Positions 1-10,560 of a DNA stretch of 17,616 nt are shown here, in pieces. The stretch covers positions 1 to 17,616 of the forward strand of contig JAGGAG010000035.1 of NCBI GenBank assembly GCA_017889745.1. Reading direction: 5' to 3'. Numbering within the stretch: position 1 is the stretch's first letter; the number at the start of each line of letters is the position of its first letter. The notes beneath the pieces were generated by a model. That model had not been told where the DNA came from, ran no database searches, and saw only the letters and a list, made by a program, of their open reading frames with translations. The translations under genes and the position numbers were made by a program. Source of the DNA: Gemmatimonadota bacterium. Lineage in GTDB: Bacteria > Gemmatimonadota > Gemmatimonadetes > Gemmatimonadales > GWC2-71-9.

Positions 1-1796
<1,796 letters not shown>

Positions 1797-1800
<4 letters not shown>

Positions 1801-2381
1801 CCTGCTCCGTCCCGGTACAGCCCGCGCGCAGCGATGAAGTCGGCCACGGCGTCGGGCACCCAATAGCGAATGGATTGACCACGGCGCACCCGTTCCCGGA
1901 TCGCCGTGGAACTGATCTCGACCGCCGGCACCGTGATGGACTCGATGCCCGGCGGCAACTCCTGTCCGGTGGCCCCGGCGCGCCCGAACGCCACGATGCG
2001 CGCCAGCCGCATCAACTCGGGCGCCTCATGCCAGCGGGGCAGCGCCATCGCCGCGTCACCGCCCACGAGGAGCACGAAGACCGCGCCCGGCTCACGCGCC
2101 CGCAGCGCCCGGAGCGTGTCGACCGAGTATGACGGACCGGCGCGATCGAGTTCGGCCCGCTCCAGGCGCAGCCCGGGCGCCCCCGCGATGGCCCGCTCGA
2201 CCATCGCCGCGCGATCCTCCGCGCTGGCCGCGTGCCCGCCCGGCTTGAAGGGCTGTTCCCGCGCCGGGACGAAGCGGAGTTCGCTCAGGCCCAGCGATTC
2301 GGCCGCCGCCTGCGCCACCAGCAGGTGGCCATGGTGGATCGGGTCGAACGATCCGCCGAACAGGCCCACCACCGCACTCAC
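1797..2381 (-). CDS. nadD: Nicotinate-nucleotide adenylyltransferase
   Basis: NadD adenylates nicotinate mononucleotide to deamido-NAD, an essential step of NAD synthesis. The 194-residue protein opens with GLFGGSFDPIHHGHL (6-20), containing the nucleotidyltransferase HxGH motif at 16-19. It has the substrate-side VPAREQPFKPG (38-48), a SYSVDTLRAL segment (84-93) and the second phosphate-binding motif ISSTAIRERV (156-165). Length is usual for bacterial NadD (about 190-215). The start is GTG at 2381, which overlaps the stop of the BamD-like gene as GTGA; no better upstream start fits. The stop overlaps secA by ATGA. NAD supply is used by the dehydrogenases of this region, but the link is probably only positional. 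Identification is secure. Confidence 0.95.
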
Positions 2382-3157
2382 GACTTGCCCGAGCTATCCG
2401 CCGGCAGCGGGCACACCTTGTTGAGGTCGTGCGTGCCCGAGTGGAACCGCCGAATATAACCGCACGTCTCCTTCACGTCCTCCTCGTAATCCAGCGCCTG
2501 GTACGCCTTTACCAGCTGTACGAGGGCGCTCGGCGCGATGGTCGACCGGGGGTAGGTCGCGACCACGTCACGCAGGTAGAGGATGGACGAGTCGTACGCC
2601 TTGATCCGGTAGTAGTACAGGCCGGTGCGGTAGCCCTTGTACGCAAAATCGTCCTGCAACTCATTGAGGCGCACCTGCCCCTGCAGTGCGGCGGGCGTGC
2701 CGGGGTACCGGCTGACCAGCTCCTGGAAGGTGGACAGCGCCGTCTGCCCGTAGGTGGGATCGAGCTGCGGCTTGCGCCACAGCTTGGCATAGGCGTCGCC
2801 CGCGCGGAGCAGGGCCTGGGGCGCCAGCGGGTCAGTGGGAGATTCGTCGGAGACACGGCGGAACTCGCGCACGGCCTGCAACTCGCTCCCCTGCACCGCC
2901 AGCACCTCGCCCAGCATGAAGTGCAGTCGGGGAAACCGCGGGTCGCCCGGCTTCATCTCGAGGTTGAGGCGCTCGAGGTTGGTCTGCGCGTCGCGCCACC
3001 AGCCACGGCGGAACGCGAGTTCCGCCTTGCCCCACAGGGAATCGATCGTCTGCGCCGAAACGGCCGGGGCGCCCGCCGGGAGGGCACTGACGTCGGGCTG
3101 CTTCTTTGCGCAGGCCAGCGACCCCACCGCGAGCATGACGAAGGCGAACTTCCTCAT
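2378..3157 (-). CDS. BamD-like outer-membrane assembly lipoprotein
   Basis: This 259-residue lipoprotein resembles BamD (YfiO), the TPR component of the BAM complex that inserts beta-barrels into the outer membrane. MRKFAFVMLAVGSLAC gives a signal peptide with lipidated C16. The mature protein is built of TPR hairpins. The later ones (about 135-235), with ALSTFQELVSRYPGT, a YYRIKAYDSSILYLRDVV hairpin and a closing TYPRSTIAPSAL segment, are the most BamD-like. The frame is open upstream to 3388, but those residues are read-through of the preceding gene; the ATG at 3157 gives an ATGA overlap and begins the signal peptide. Length is close to E. coli BamD (about 245). It overlaps nadD by GTGA. 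A paralogous TPR lipoprotein cannot be excluded. Confidence 0.82.
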   Translation of the reverse strand: MRKFAFVMLAVGSLACAKKQPDVSALPAGAPAVSAQTIDSLWGKAELAFRRGWWRDAQTNLERLNLEMKPGDPRFPRLHFMLGEVLAVQGSELQAVREFRRVSDESPTDPLAPQALLRAGDAYAKLWRKPQLDPTYGQTALSTFQELVSRYPGTPAALQGQVRLNELQDDFAYKGYRTGLYYYRIKAYDSSILYLRDVVATYPRSTIAPSALVQLVKAYQALDYEEDVKETCGYIRRFHSGTHDLNKVCPLPADSSGKS

Positions 3158-4002
3158 GGCCTCGGACCCCCGCTGTCCGGGAGCGCCGCCCTGTACCGCT
3201 CTGCCACTGCCTGCACCAGAGTCCCCCCCACTGTATCGCCCAGCGCCGTGAGCGCCGTTGCCATCGCCTCGAGCGCGGTGACACCGCTCCGGGACGCTGA
3301 ATCTGCCTTGATCGCGTCCTCGAGCCACACCAGCGCGTCGGCCGGCGCCCCGGCCTCGAGCCGCGCCTGTCCCACGCGCAGCGCGCAACCCTGCTGCGCC
3401 GTCCGCGCGGCTGCGGCGCGGTCGCGCAGGGTGGAGCGCATCGCCACCGCCCGATAAATGCGCGACGCACGCTCGCAGTCGTCGGCACCCCTGAGGAGCC
3501 CGGCATACTGCAGCAGCAGCGAGTCTGCGGTGTCGCCATCGGGCGCCGCTGCCACCGCCGCTGGCGTCAGCTCGAGCCGGTCGGCGGGGGCGAGCGCGCC
3601 ACGCGCCTCGAGTGCCAGCACATAGCGGCCAGCGGGGCGGCCGGGCGCCACGTCGCGCAATTCCTCGATGGCGACCCGGAGCGCCGTCGTATCACCAGCA
3701 CGATCCGCCGCGCGGGCGACCATCTCCATGCCGTCGGCCGCCTCCTCCCGGCGGGAGGGATCCTCGCGTCCCATCCGTCCGTACGCGGCGGCCGCCTCGC
3801 GCAGGTTGCCCACCCGCAACGCCGCGCCACCCAGTTTGGCGAGGAGCCGGCCATCCGGCTGGCGCTCGGCCGCGGTGCGGTAGGTGGCGAATGCCTCGCT
3901 CCAGCGGCCCTCGCCGACGTCCATGTCCGCCCGCCGCTCGAGACTGGTGGGACCGCCGCAGGCCAGCGTAACCGCAAGTGCGAGCAACACCACCCGCTTC
4001 AT
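3154..4002 (-). CDS. Predicted TPR-rich lipoprotein, function unknown
   Basis: The 282-residue protein begins with a short lipoprotein signal: MKR, a hydrophobic run, then VTLAC with the predicted lipidated cysteine at 15. This fits the general prokaryotic lipobox pattern, although L sits at -2 rather than the more common -3. The mature part is alanine-rich and helical. TPR-like hairpins lie near 22-84 (WSEAFATYRTAAERQPD, then LREAAAAYGRMGREDP) and again near 165-270, with a less regular middle. Two further cysteines (176, 206) could pair in the periplasm. It overlaps both neighbours by 4 nt and sits between a cytosolic TPR protein and a BamD-like lipoprotein. An accessory role in outer-membrane protein assembly or a periplasmic scaffold is possible, but no known family is recognised. 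Confidence 0.8.
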   Translation of the reverse strand: MKRVVLLALAVTLACGGPTSLERRADMDVGEGRWSEAFATYRTAAERQPDGRLLAKLGGAALRVGNLREAAAAYGRMGREDPSRREEAADGMEMVARAADRAGDTTALRVAIEELRDVAPGRPAGRYVLALEARGALAPADRLELTPAAVAAAPDGDTADSLLLQYAGLLRGADDCERASRIYRAVAMRSTLRDRAAAARTAQQGCALRVGQARLEAGAPADALVWLEDAIKADSASRSGVTALEAMATALTALGDTVGGTLVQAVAERYRAALPDSGGPRP

Positions 4003-4711
4003 GCGCCGGCGCGCTCGACCATGGCCAGGTAGGCCTCGATCCGCGCATTCGCCGGGCGCCGCGCGAGGCAGTCGCGCCAGACCCGCTGCGCCTCGGCGGC
4101 ATCGCCGCTCAGGTAGCAGGAAAGCCCGAGCGTCGCCTGCGCATCGACGAAGTGCGGGTGTGCCGCGACCACGGCGCCAAGGACGTCACGCGCCTCAAGC
4201 ACCTGGCCCGACTCGAGCAGCAGGCGGCCCAGCCGGTAGCGCAGGTCGTGAAAACCGGGCCCGAGTTCCAGGGCGCGGCGATACTCGGCGATGGCGCGGT
4301 CGCGCGCGCCGGCCTCGGCATAGGCCTGCCCCAGTTCCGCATGACGGTTGGCGAGTTGCGCCGCCACGGCCGCGGGGAACCCGGCCACCGGTGGCGGCGT
4401 GATCTCGGCGGCACGACGGAGAGCCGGCGTCACCTCGTCGGCCCGGCCCAGCGCGGCCAGCGCCAGCGCGCGATGGACCGTGGCCTCGAGGTAGCGCGGG
4501 TTGAGGGCGAGCGCCGCATCGAACGCCGCGAGCGCGCGCTCCTGCTGTCCCAGCAGCGCGTAGGACACGCCCATCAGGTGGTGCACGTCGGGGAAGGCGC
4601 AACCGCCATCGAGTACCCGGGCGCAGAGATGGATCGCCCCGTAGTAGTCCTGGAGCGCAAAGCGGTCGCGTGCCTGCGCGAGCTGCCGCTCGACCGATTC
4701 CGGGGCGTCGA

Positions 4712-4715
<4 letters not shown>
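3999..4715 (-). CDS. Cytoplasmic TPR-repeat protein
   Basis: I do not recognise a specific family. The 238-residue protein is almost entirely tetratricopeptide-like helical hairpins, at roughly 40-73, 74-107, 120-153, 154-187 and 188-221. The clearest repeat is around AELGQAYAEAGARDRAIAEYRRALELGP. There is no signal peptide or membrane segment, so it is probably cytosolic and acts as a protein-protein scaffold. It starts with an ATGA overlap with the decarboxylase gene and ends with an ATGA overlap with a TPR lipoprotein, which suggests a role linked to either the sugar enzymes or the envelope proteins that follow. TPR proteins are too diverse to assign a partner from sequence. Confidence 0.85.
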
Positions 4716-5646
<931 letters not shown>

Positions 5647-5647
<1 letters not shown>

Positions 5648-6951
5648 CAGATCCGCCTTCCGATGGCATCGTACCGGAAGCCCAGCGCCCTGAGCCTCGC
5701 GGGCTCGAACAGATTCCTGGCATCGACGAGAACGGGCTGCTTCATGCTGCGCCTGACGCGCTCGAAATCGGGATTGCGGTACATCAGCCACTCCGTCATG
5801 ACCACGAGGGCATCGGCGCCCTCGGCGGCCGCGTAGTTGTCCGCAAAATAGCGGATCCGGTCGCCGAAGATCCCGCGGGTCGTCTCCAGGGCCTTGGGAT
5901 CATGCACATGGACCGTCGCGCCCCCTTCCAGGAGCGTCTCGATCAGCACGACAGCCGGCGCCTCCCGCATGTCGTCGGTTTCCGCCTTGAAGGCGAGCCC
6001 CCACACGGCGACGGTACACCCGGCGACGCTTCCGCCCAGGGCGCGCTGCACCTTGGCGAACGGCACCCGCTTCTGCCGCCGATTCACTTCCTCGACGGCC
6101 TCGAGCAGATCGGGCACGAGCCCGAATTGCCGCGCCGAATGGATCAGCGCCTGTACGTCCTTGGGGAAGCAGGAGCCGCCATACCCCGGCCCCGGAAACA
6201 GGAACGCGCTCCCGATCCTTCGATCGGACCCGATCCCACGCCTCACCTCATTCACATCGGCGCCGGCCACTTCGCAGAACTCGGCCACCTGGTTCATGAA
6301 CGAGATGCGGGCCGCCAGCATGGCGTTTGCCGCGTACTTCGTGACTTCGGCCGACGCGATATCCATGAACAGGATGGGGTTCCCGGTGCGCACGAAAGGC
6401 GCATAGAGCTCGCGCATGACCTCGCGTGCGTGGTCATTATCCACGCCGACCACCACCCGGTCCGGCTTCATGAAGTCGTCGATCGCGGCCCCTTCCTTCA
6501 GGAACTCGGGGTTGGAGCAGACATGCACTTCGTGCGGCGAGTGCCGCGCAATCGCCGCGCGCACCAGCCGAGCCGTCCCCACCGGCACCGTGCTCTTGGT
6601 GACCACGACCCGCGGGCCGTCCATGGCGCGCCCGATGCCCTCGGCGACGGCAATGACGTGCTGAAGGTCGGCCGAGCCATCCTCGCCCGGCGGGGTGCCG
6701 ACGGCAATGAAGATCACCTCGGAGTCGCGCACCGAGCCGGCCAGGTCCGTGGTGAAACGCAGGCGCCCGGCGGCCTGGTTGCTCGCCACCAGCGGCTCGA
6801 GGCCCGGCTCGTAGATCGGGATCTCGTTCCGGCGGAGCCGTTCGACCTTTCCCGCGTCCACGTCCACGCACCGCACGGTATTCCCGGTTTCCGCGAGGCA
6901 CGCGCCGGCCACCAGCCCGACGTAACCCGAGCCCACAACGGTGACGTCCAC
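5647..6951 (-). CDS. ugd: UDP-glucose 6-dehydrogenase
   Basis: Ugd oxidises UDP-glucose to UDP-glucuronate with two NAD. The 434-residue protein begins MDVTVVGSGYVGLVAGACLAE with the Rossmann motif at 7-12. It carries VGTPPGEDGSADL (84-96), STVPVGT (120-126), SNPEFLKEGAAIDDF (146-160), K205 and N209 in VTKYAANAMLA, and the catalytic C261 in GPGYGGSCFPKD. That motif separates it from the adjacent WbpA-type enzyme. The start codon is GTG at 6951, with a minus-strand GGAAGG (6961-6966) 9 nt upstream and a 4-nt gap from wbpA. The stop overlaps the next gene by one base (TGATG). The downstream decarboxylase uses its product directly. Identification is secure. Confidence 0.96.
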
Positions 6952-6955
6952 GCGA

Positions 6956-8245
6956 TCACACCTTCCGGGAGGCGAGCGCGTTGCGCGTGTCGGTCACCGT
7001 CTTCGCCTCGCGCTTGATGAGCCCGTAGTCGAGGCTGCTGTGGTCCGTAACGATCATCGCCGCATCGGCCGCGCGCAGGGTTTCGGCGGTGAGCGGCACG
7101 GAGCGCCGGGTATGCCCGTCCTCGGTGAATTCCTTCACGTACGGATCGTGATAGCTGACGTCGGCACCCCGCTCCTCGAGCAGGCGCAGGATGTCGAGCG
7201 CCGGGCTCTCGCGAAGGTCATCGATATCCTTCTTGTATGCCACGCCGATGACCAGCACCTTCGATCCCTTGACCGACTTGCCGCGATCATTCAGCGCATC
7301 AGCCAGCTTCCGCACCCAGAACAGCGGCATTTCCGAGTTGAGCTCGCCCGCCAGATCGATGAAACGGGTCTTGTAGTTGAGCGCCCGCATCTTCCACGCG
7401 AGATAATGCGGGTCGATCGGGATGCAGTGCCCGCCCAGGCCCGGGCCCGGGGTGAACTTCATGAACCCGAACGGCTTCGTGGCCGCGGCGTCGATGACCT
7501 CCCAGACGTTGACACCGAGCTTGTCGCAGACGATCGCCATCTCGTTCACCAGGCCGATGTTGACGCTGCGGAAGGTGTTCTCGAGCAGCTTCACCAGTTC
7601 GGCCGCCTCCGTGGTGGACACCGGGACCAGCGTGTCGATGGCGGGCTGGTAGAGTGCCGCCGCCACCTCGAGGCACGCCGGGGTGATACCGCCCACGACC
7701 TTCGGCGTATTGCGTGTCTGGTAGACCGGGTTGCCGGGATCGACCCGCTCCGGGCTGAAGGCGAGGAAGAAGTCCTCGCCCACCTTGAGGCCGGTCGCCT
7801 CCAGGGCCGGCAGCATGATCTCCCGCGTGGTGCCGGGGTACGTGGTGCTCTCGAGGATGATGGCCTGTCCCCGCCGGAGCACGGCCTTCACTGCCTCGGT
7901 GGCGGCCACGATGAAGCTGACGTCCGGATCCTTGAACTTGGACAGGGGCGTCGGAACACAGATGGAAATCGCGTCGGGTTCCTTGAGCCGCTTCGGGTCG
8001 GTGGTCGCCGAGAAGCGGCCGGCCTTCACCTGCTCGCCCAGTTCCGCGTCGCTCACGTCCTTGATGTGCGAGCGCCCGGCGTTGAGTCCGTCCACCACCC
8101 GCTGGTTGACGTCGTACCCCAGCACCGTGTAGCCCGCCTTCGCGAGTTCGACGGCCAGTGGCAGTCCCACATAGCCGAGGCCGATGATGCCGAAGAGTGC
8201 GTCGCGTCCCTCTGCCTTCCGGATCAGATCCTTCGCAATGCTCAT
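6956..8245 (-). CDS. wbpA: UDP-N-acetyl-D-glucosamine 6-dehydrogenase
   Basis: This enzyme performs the two-step NAD-dependent oxidation of UDP-GlcNAc to UDP-GlcNAc-uronic acid, the entry step of the pathway served by the three genes before it. The 429-residue protein has the short N-terminal helix before the GLGYVGLP nucleotide motif (22-29), CVPTPL at 96-101, FSPERVDPGNP at 163-173, K219 and N223 in ELVKLLENTFR, and the catalytic cysteine C274 in GPGLGGHCIPIDPHYL. The KPFGFMKFTPGPGLGGHCIPIDP arrangement is characteristic of the WbpA group rather than UDP-glucose dehydrogenases. A GGAG on the minus strand (8256-8259) lies 10 nt before the ATG. UDP-ManNAc dehydrogenase (WecC) is a relative but fits the sequence and context less well. 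Identification is strong. Confidence 0.93.
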   Translation of the reverse strand: MSIAKDLIRKAEGRDALFGIIGLGYVGLPLAVELAKAGYTVLGYDVNQRVVDGLNAGRSHIKDVSDAELGEQVKAGRFSATTDPKRLKEPDAISICVPTPLSKFKDPDVSFIVAATEAVKAVLRRGQAIILESTTYPGTTREIMLPALEATGLKVGEDFFLAFSPERVDPGNPVYQTRNTPKVVGGITPACLEVAAALYQPAIDTLVPVSTTEAAELVKLLENTFRSVNIGLVNEMAIVCDKLGVNVWEVIDAAATKPFGFMKFTPGPGLGGHCIPIDPHYLAWKMRALNYKTRFIDLAGELNSEMPLFWVRKLADALNDRGKSVKGSKVLVIGVAYKKDIDDLRESPALDILRLLEERGADVSYHDPYVKEFTEDGHTRRSVPLTAETLRAADAAMIVTDHSSLDYGLIKREAKTVTDTRNALASRKV

Positions 8246-8249
8246 TGGT

Positions 8250-9344
8250 TCAATACTCCAGGGGAAGTGCCACGCGGCGTCCGTCGCGCGCCGAGAGGTA
8301 GGTCGCGATCAGTATCTCGAGGGAATGCAGTCCTTCACGTCCGTCGGTCTCCGGCACTGCCGCGCCGCGCAGCGACCGGATCACGTTTTCGTAGTACGGC
8401 TTGTGCCCGTGCCCGTACACCGACGTCGTCTGGTAGCTTGCCTGCTGCACCAGTTCGTCGTCGGGATCGGGATCGGCGAACTGCCAGTGATCGATCTGGT
8501 TGACGGCGACGCCGCCGATACGCACCGTACCCTTCTCGCCGAGGATCGTAATCGAACCCTCGAAGTTCTTCGGATACGCGAGCATGGTGACGCTCATGGT
8601 ACCGAGCGCGCCCGTGCGCCACCGCACCGCGACGACGCCGGTGTCCTCAACCTGGATGTTCCGCGCGAGGGTGGCGGTGTAGGCCTGCACGCTTTCGACC
8701 GGCCCGATGAGCCAGTCGAGCAGGTCGACGTAGTGGCTCGCCTGGTTCATGAACGCGCCGCCGTCGAACTCCCATGTGCCGCGCCAGGCCGCACTGTCGT
8801 AGTAGGACTGCGGGCGCGACCAGAACACGTTGACGTTCACCATGTACAGGCGCCCGAACCGCCCCTTCGTGACGGCCCGCTTGAGCAGCTGGAGCGTGGG
8901 GTTGCGCCGGTTCTGCTTCACGACGAACAGGTGTACGCCGGCGGCATCACAGGCGGCGACCATGCGCTTCCCGTCCTGCCAGCGGGTGGCCATCGGCTTC
9001 TCGGTCATGACGTGCCGGCCACTCGCGGCCACGCGGATGGCCTGCTCGGCGTGCAGGCCGCTCGGCGTCGCGAGGATGACGCAGTCGGGATCAGTGGCGG
9101 CCAGCATCGCGTCGAGCGCACGGAAGCCGGGGGCCCCGGTCTTCTGCTGGGCGCCCGCCAGTGCGGCGGGATCCACGTCGCACACCCCCACGAGTTCGCA
9201 CTCAGCGCTGTGGGTCGCGATCGCCTCGAAGTGGTTGGCCGAGATGCGCCCGCACCCGACGAGGGCGAAGCGGATCTTCCGGCCGGCGACCACCGGCTTC
9301 GTCACGAACATCGGCTGGCCAGCCGGCGAGGCTGCTCCCGTCAT
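8250..9344 (-). CDS. Gfo/Idh/MocA dehydrogenase, UDP-GlcNAcA 3-dehydrogenase (WbpB/WlbA-like)
   Basis: This 364-residue protein belongs to the Gfo/Idh/MocA oxidoreductases. The Rossmann motif FALVGCGRISANHF has its glycines at 30 and 32. EKP at 115-117 carries the catalytic lysine K116, and GGAFMNQASHYVDLLDWL at 195-212 carries H204. KQNRRNP at about 143-149 resembles WlbA proteins. The family oxidises UDP-N-acetylglucosaminuronate at C3, the step between WbpA and WbpE. The frame is open to 9701, but residues before the ATG at 9344 are read-through of the aminotransferase gene. The ATG at 9344 gives an ATGA overlap with that gene. An alternative ATG (residue 12, MFVTKP) would also keep the whole Rossmann fold. 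The next gene begins after a 4-nt gap. Substrate is inferred from neighbours and is consistent across all four genes. Confidence 0.9.
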   Translation of the reverse strand: MTGAASPAGQPMFVTKPVVAGRKIRFALVGCGRISANHFEAIATHSAECELVGVCDVDPAALAGAQQKTGAPGFRALDAMLAATDPDCVILATPSGLHAEQAIRVAASGRHVMTEKPMATRWQDGKRMVAACDAAGVHLFVVKQNRRNPTLQLLKRAVTKGRFGRLYMVNVNVFWSRPQSYYDSAAWRGTWEFDGGAFMNQASHYVDLLDWLIGPVESVQAYTATLARNIQVEDTGVVAVRWRTGALGTMSVTMLAYPKNFEGSITILGEKGTVRIGGVAVNQIDHWQFADPDPDDELVQQASYQTTSVYGHGHKPYYENVIRSLRGAAVPETDGREGLHSLEILIATYLSARDGRRVALPLEY

Positions 9345-10462
9345 GCGTAGAACCTCCGGATCGCGTCCACGACGAGGCCCTGCTGCACCTCGGTGAGTTC
9401 GGGATAGATCGGCAGAGAAAGCACCTCTTCCATCGCGCGCTCCGTTGCCGGCAGGCTGCCGCGGGAGTAGCCCAGGTTCGCGAAGCAGGGCTGCAGGTGC
9501 AGCGCGACCGGGTAGTAGACGGCGCAGCCGATGCCCTGCCCCTTGAGGTGGGCCAGCAGCGCGTCGCGCCGCTCGGCGCGGATGGTGTACTGATGGTAGA
9601 TGTGCTCGTTGGCGGGATCCGTGGGCGGCGGCGACACTGCTGCGATGCCCGCAAGCGCCCGCGCGTACCAGTCGGCGCGCGCCCGCCGCGCCTGGTTCCA
9701 TGCCTGCAGGTGCCTCAGCTTCACCAGCAGCACGGCCGCCTGCAGCGAATCGAGGCGGCTGTTGTATCCCACTTCCTCATGGTGATACTGGCGCGCGCCC
9801 CCATGAAGCCTCAGCCTGGCGAGCCGACCGGCAAGCGCCTCGTCCTGCGTGAGCATCATCCCCCCATCGCCCCAGCCGCCCAGGTTCTTGCTCGGGAAAA
9901 ACGACAGGGTGCCCACGGTGCCGAGCTCGCCGGCCATGCGCCACGCGCCGTCGATGCGGCGGCGCGCGCCGATCGCCTGCGCGCCGTCCTCGATGAGGGC
10001 GAGCCCGTGCTTGCGCGCGAGCGGCAGGATGCGCTCCATCGGCGCCATCTGGCCAAACAGGTGCACCACGACGAGGCCGCGTGTCCGCGGCGTGATCGCC
10101 GCCTCGATCGACTCAGGCGAGACGTTGAACGTGGCCCGGTCGATGTCGGCGAATACCGGCTTCCCGCCGGCGTTGTGGATGGCGCCCGCGGTCGCGAAGA
10201 AGGTGAAGGCGGGTGCGATGATCTCGTCACCGGGCGCCAGCTCGAGTGCGCGGAGGGGAAGCAGCAGCGCGTCAGTGCCACTCGCGCAGGCAATTGCGTG
10301 CCTGACGTGGGACAATTCCGCGATCGCCTGCTCCAGCGCCGGGATCTCGGGGCCCATGATGAAGGCCTGCCGCTCGATCACGGAACGGAGGGCCGGCTCG
10401 ATCTCGTCGCGGATCGAGTTGTATTGGGCCACGAGATCGAGAAGGGGTACGGTCATCGGCAC
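9341..10462 (-). CDS. DegT/DnrJ/EryC1/StrS aminotransferase (WbpE/WlbC-like)
   Basis: This is a PLP-dependent nucleotide-sugar aminotransferase of 373 residues. The opening VPLLDLVAQY is typical of the family. D159 in LIEDGAQAIGA should contact the PLP pyridine nitrogen, and K192 in SFFPSKNLGGWGDGG is the Schiff-base lysine. The NSRLD motif at 234-238 and the late VYYPVALHLQPCF region are also family features. WbpE/WlbC proteins transfer an amino group from glutamate to the 3-keto group of UDP-2-acetamido-3-keto-glucuronate. The neighbours, a WlbA-like dehydrogenase (4-nt ATGA overlap) and a WlbB-like acetyltransferase, point to that substrate. The start is GTG at 10462, with ATG at 10456 as the alternative. 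Aminotransferases of this family act on many keto sugars, so specificity comes from context. Confidence 0.9.
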   Translation of the reverse strand: MPMTVPLLDLVAQYNSIRDEIEPALRSVIERQAFIMGPEIPALEQAIAELSHVRHAIACASGTDALLLPLRALELAPGDEIIAPAFTFFATAGAIHNAGGKPVFADIDRATFNVSPESIEAAITPRTRGLVVVHLFGQMAPMERILPLARKHGLALIEDGAQAIGARRRIDGAWRMAGELGTVGTLSFFPSKNLGGWGDGGMMLTQDEALAGRLARLRLHGGARQYHHEEVGYNSRLDSLQAAVLLVKLRHLQAWNQARRARADWYARALAGIAAVSPPPTDPANEHIYHQYTIRAERRDALLAHLKGQGIGCAVYYPVALHLQPCFANLGYSRGSLPATERAMEEVLSLPIYPELTEVQQGLVVDAIRRFYA

Positions 10463-10470
10463 GTCTCGCG

Positions 10471-10476
10471 CCTCTT
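10471..10476 (-). promoter_or_regulatory. Shine-Dalgarno site favouring a GTG start for the aminotransferase
   Basis: On the minus strand this reads AAGAGG, 8 nt before the GTG at 10462 and 14 nt before the in-frame ATG at 10456. The spacing favours the GTG start, which adds only two residues. Confidence 0.45.
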
Positions 10477-10529
10477 GGCAAAGACTGAGCCGGTGTATCG
10501 CGGCCTGCAGCGAAGCCCCGGCAGGAAAT

Positions 10530-10560
10530 AGCTAAGTTTTGACAAGTCTTGAAGTTAGCT
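10530..10560. promoter_or_regulatory. AT-rich imperfect dyad in the only real intergenic gap
   Basis: The gap 10463-10554 between the acetyltransferase and aminotransferase genes is the only spacing above 4 nt in the window. At its upstream edge is a 31-nt stretch much richer in A and T than its surroundings. Outer arms AGCTAA (10530-10535) and TTAGCT (10555-10560) are inverted copies, and a small inner dyad GACAAGTC sits at 10541-10548. The right arm includes the TAA stop (10555-10557) of the acetyltransferase gene. On the minus strand a TTGTCA (10540-10545) resembles a -35 box, but I see no convincing -10 element at the right distance. It could be a promoter, an operator or a weak terminator. 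The rest of the gap, 10463-10529, is GC-rich and holds a ribosome-binding site but nothing else I recognise. Confidence 0.3.

Noticed and set aside
6941..8503. 520-codon open frame on the plus strand
   Set aside because: It is antisense to wbpA and part of the WlbA-like gene, with no domain signature.
9345..9701. N-terminal extension of the WlbA-like gene
   Set aside because: The extra 119 residues are the aminotransferase gene read in another frame. The ATG at 9344 gives the family's normal length and an ATGA overlap.
9161..10531. 456-codon open frame on the plus strand
   Set aside because: It is antisense to the DegT aminotransferase and the start of the WlbA-like gene, with a random-looking, arginine-rich product.
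10530..10560. Intrinsic (rho-independent) terminator after the acetyltransferase gene
   Set aside because: The stem is short and AT-rich, the loop is long, and no T-run follows on the minus strand. It does not look like a standard terminator.
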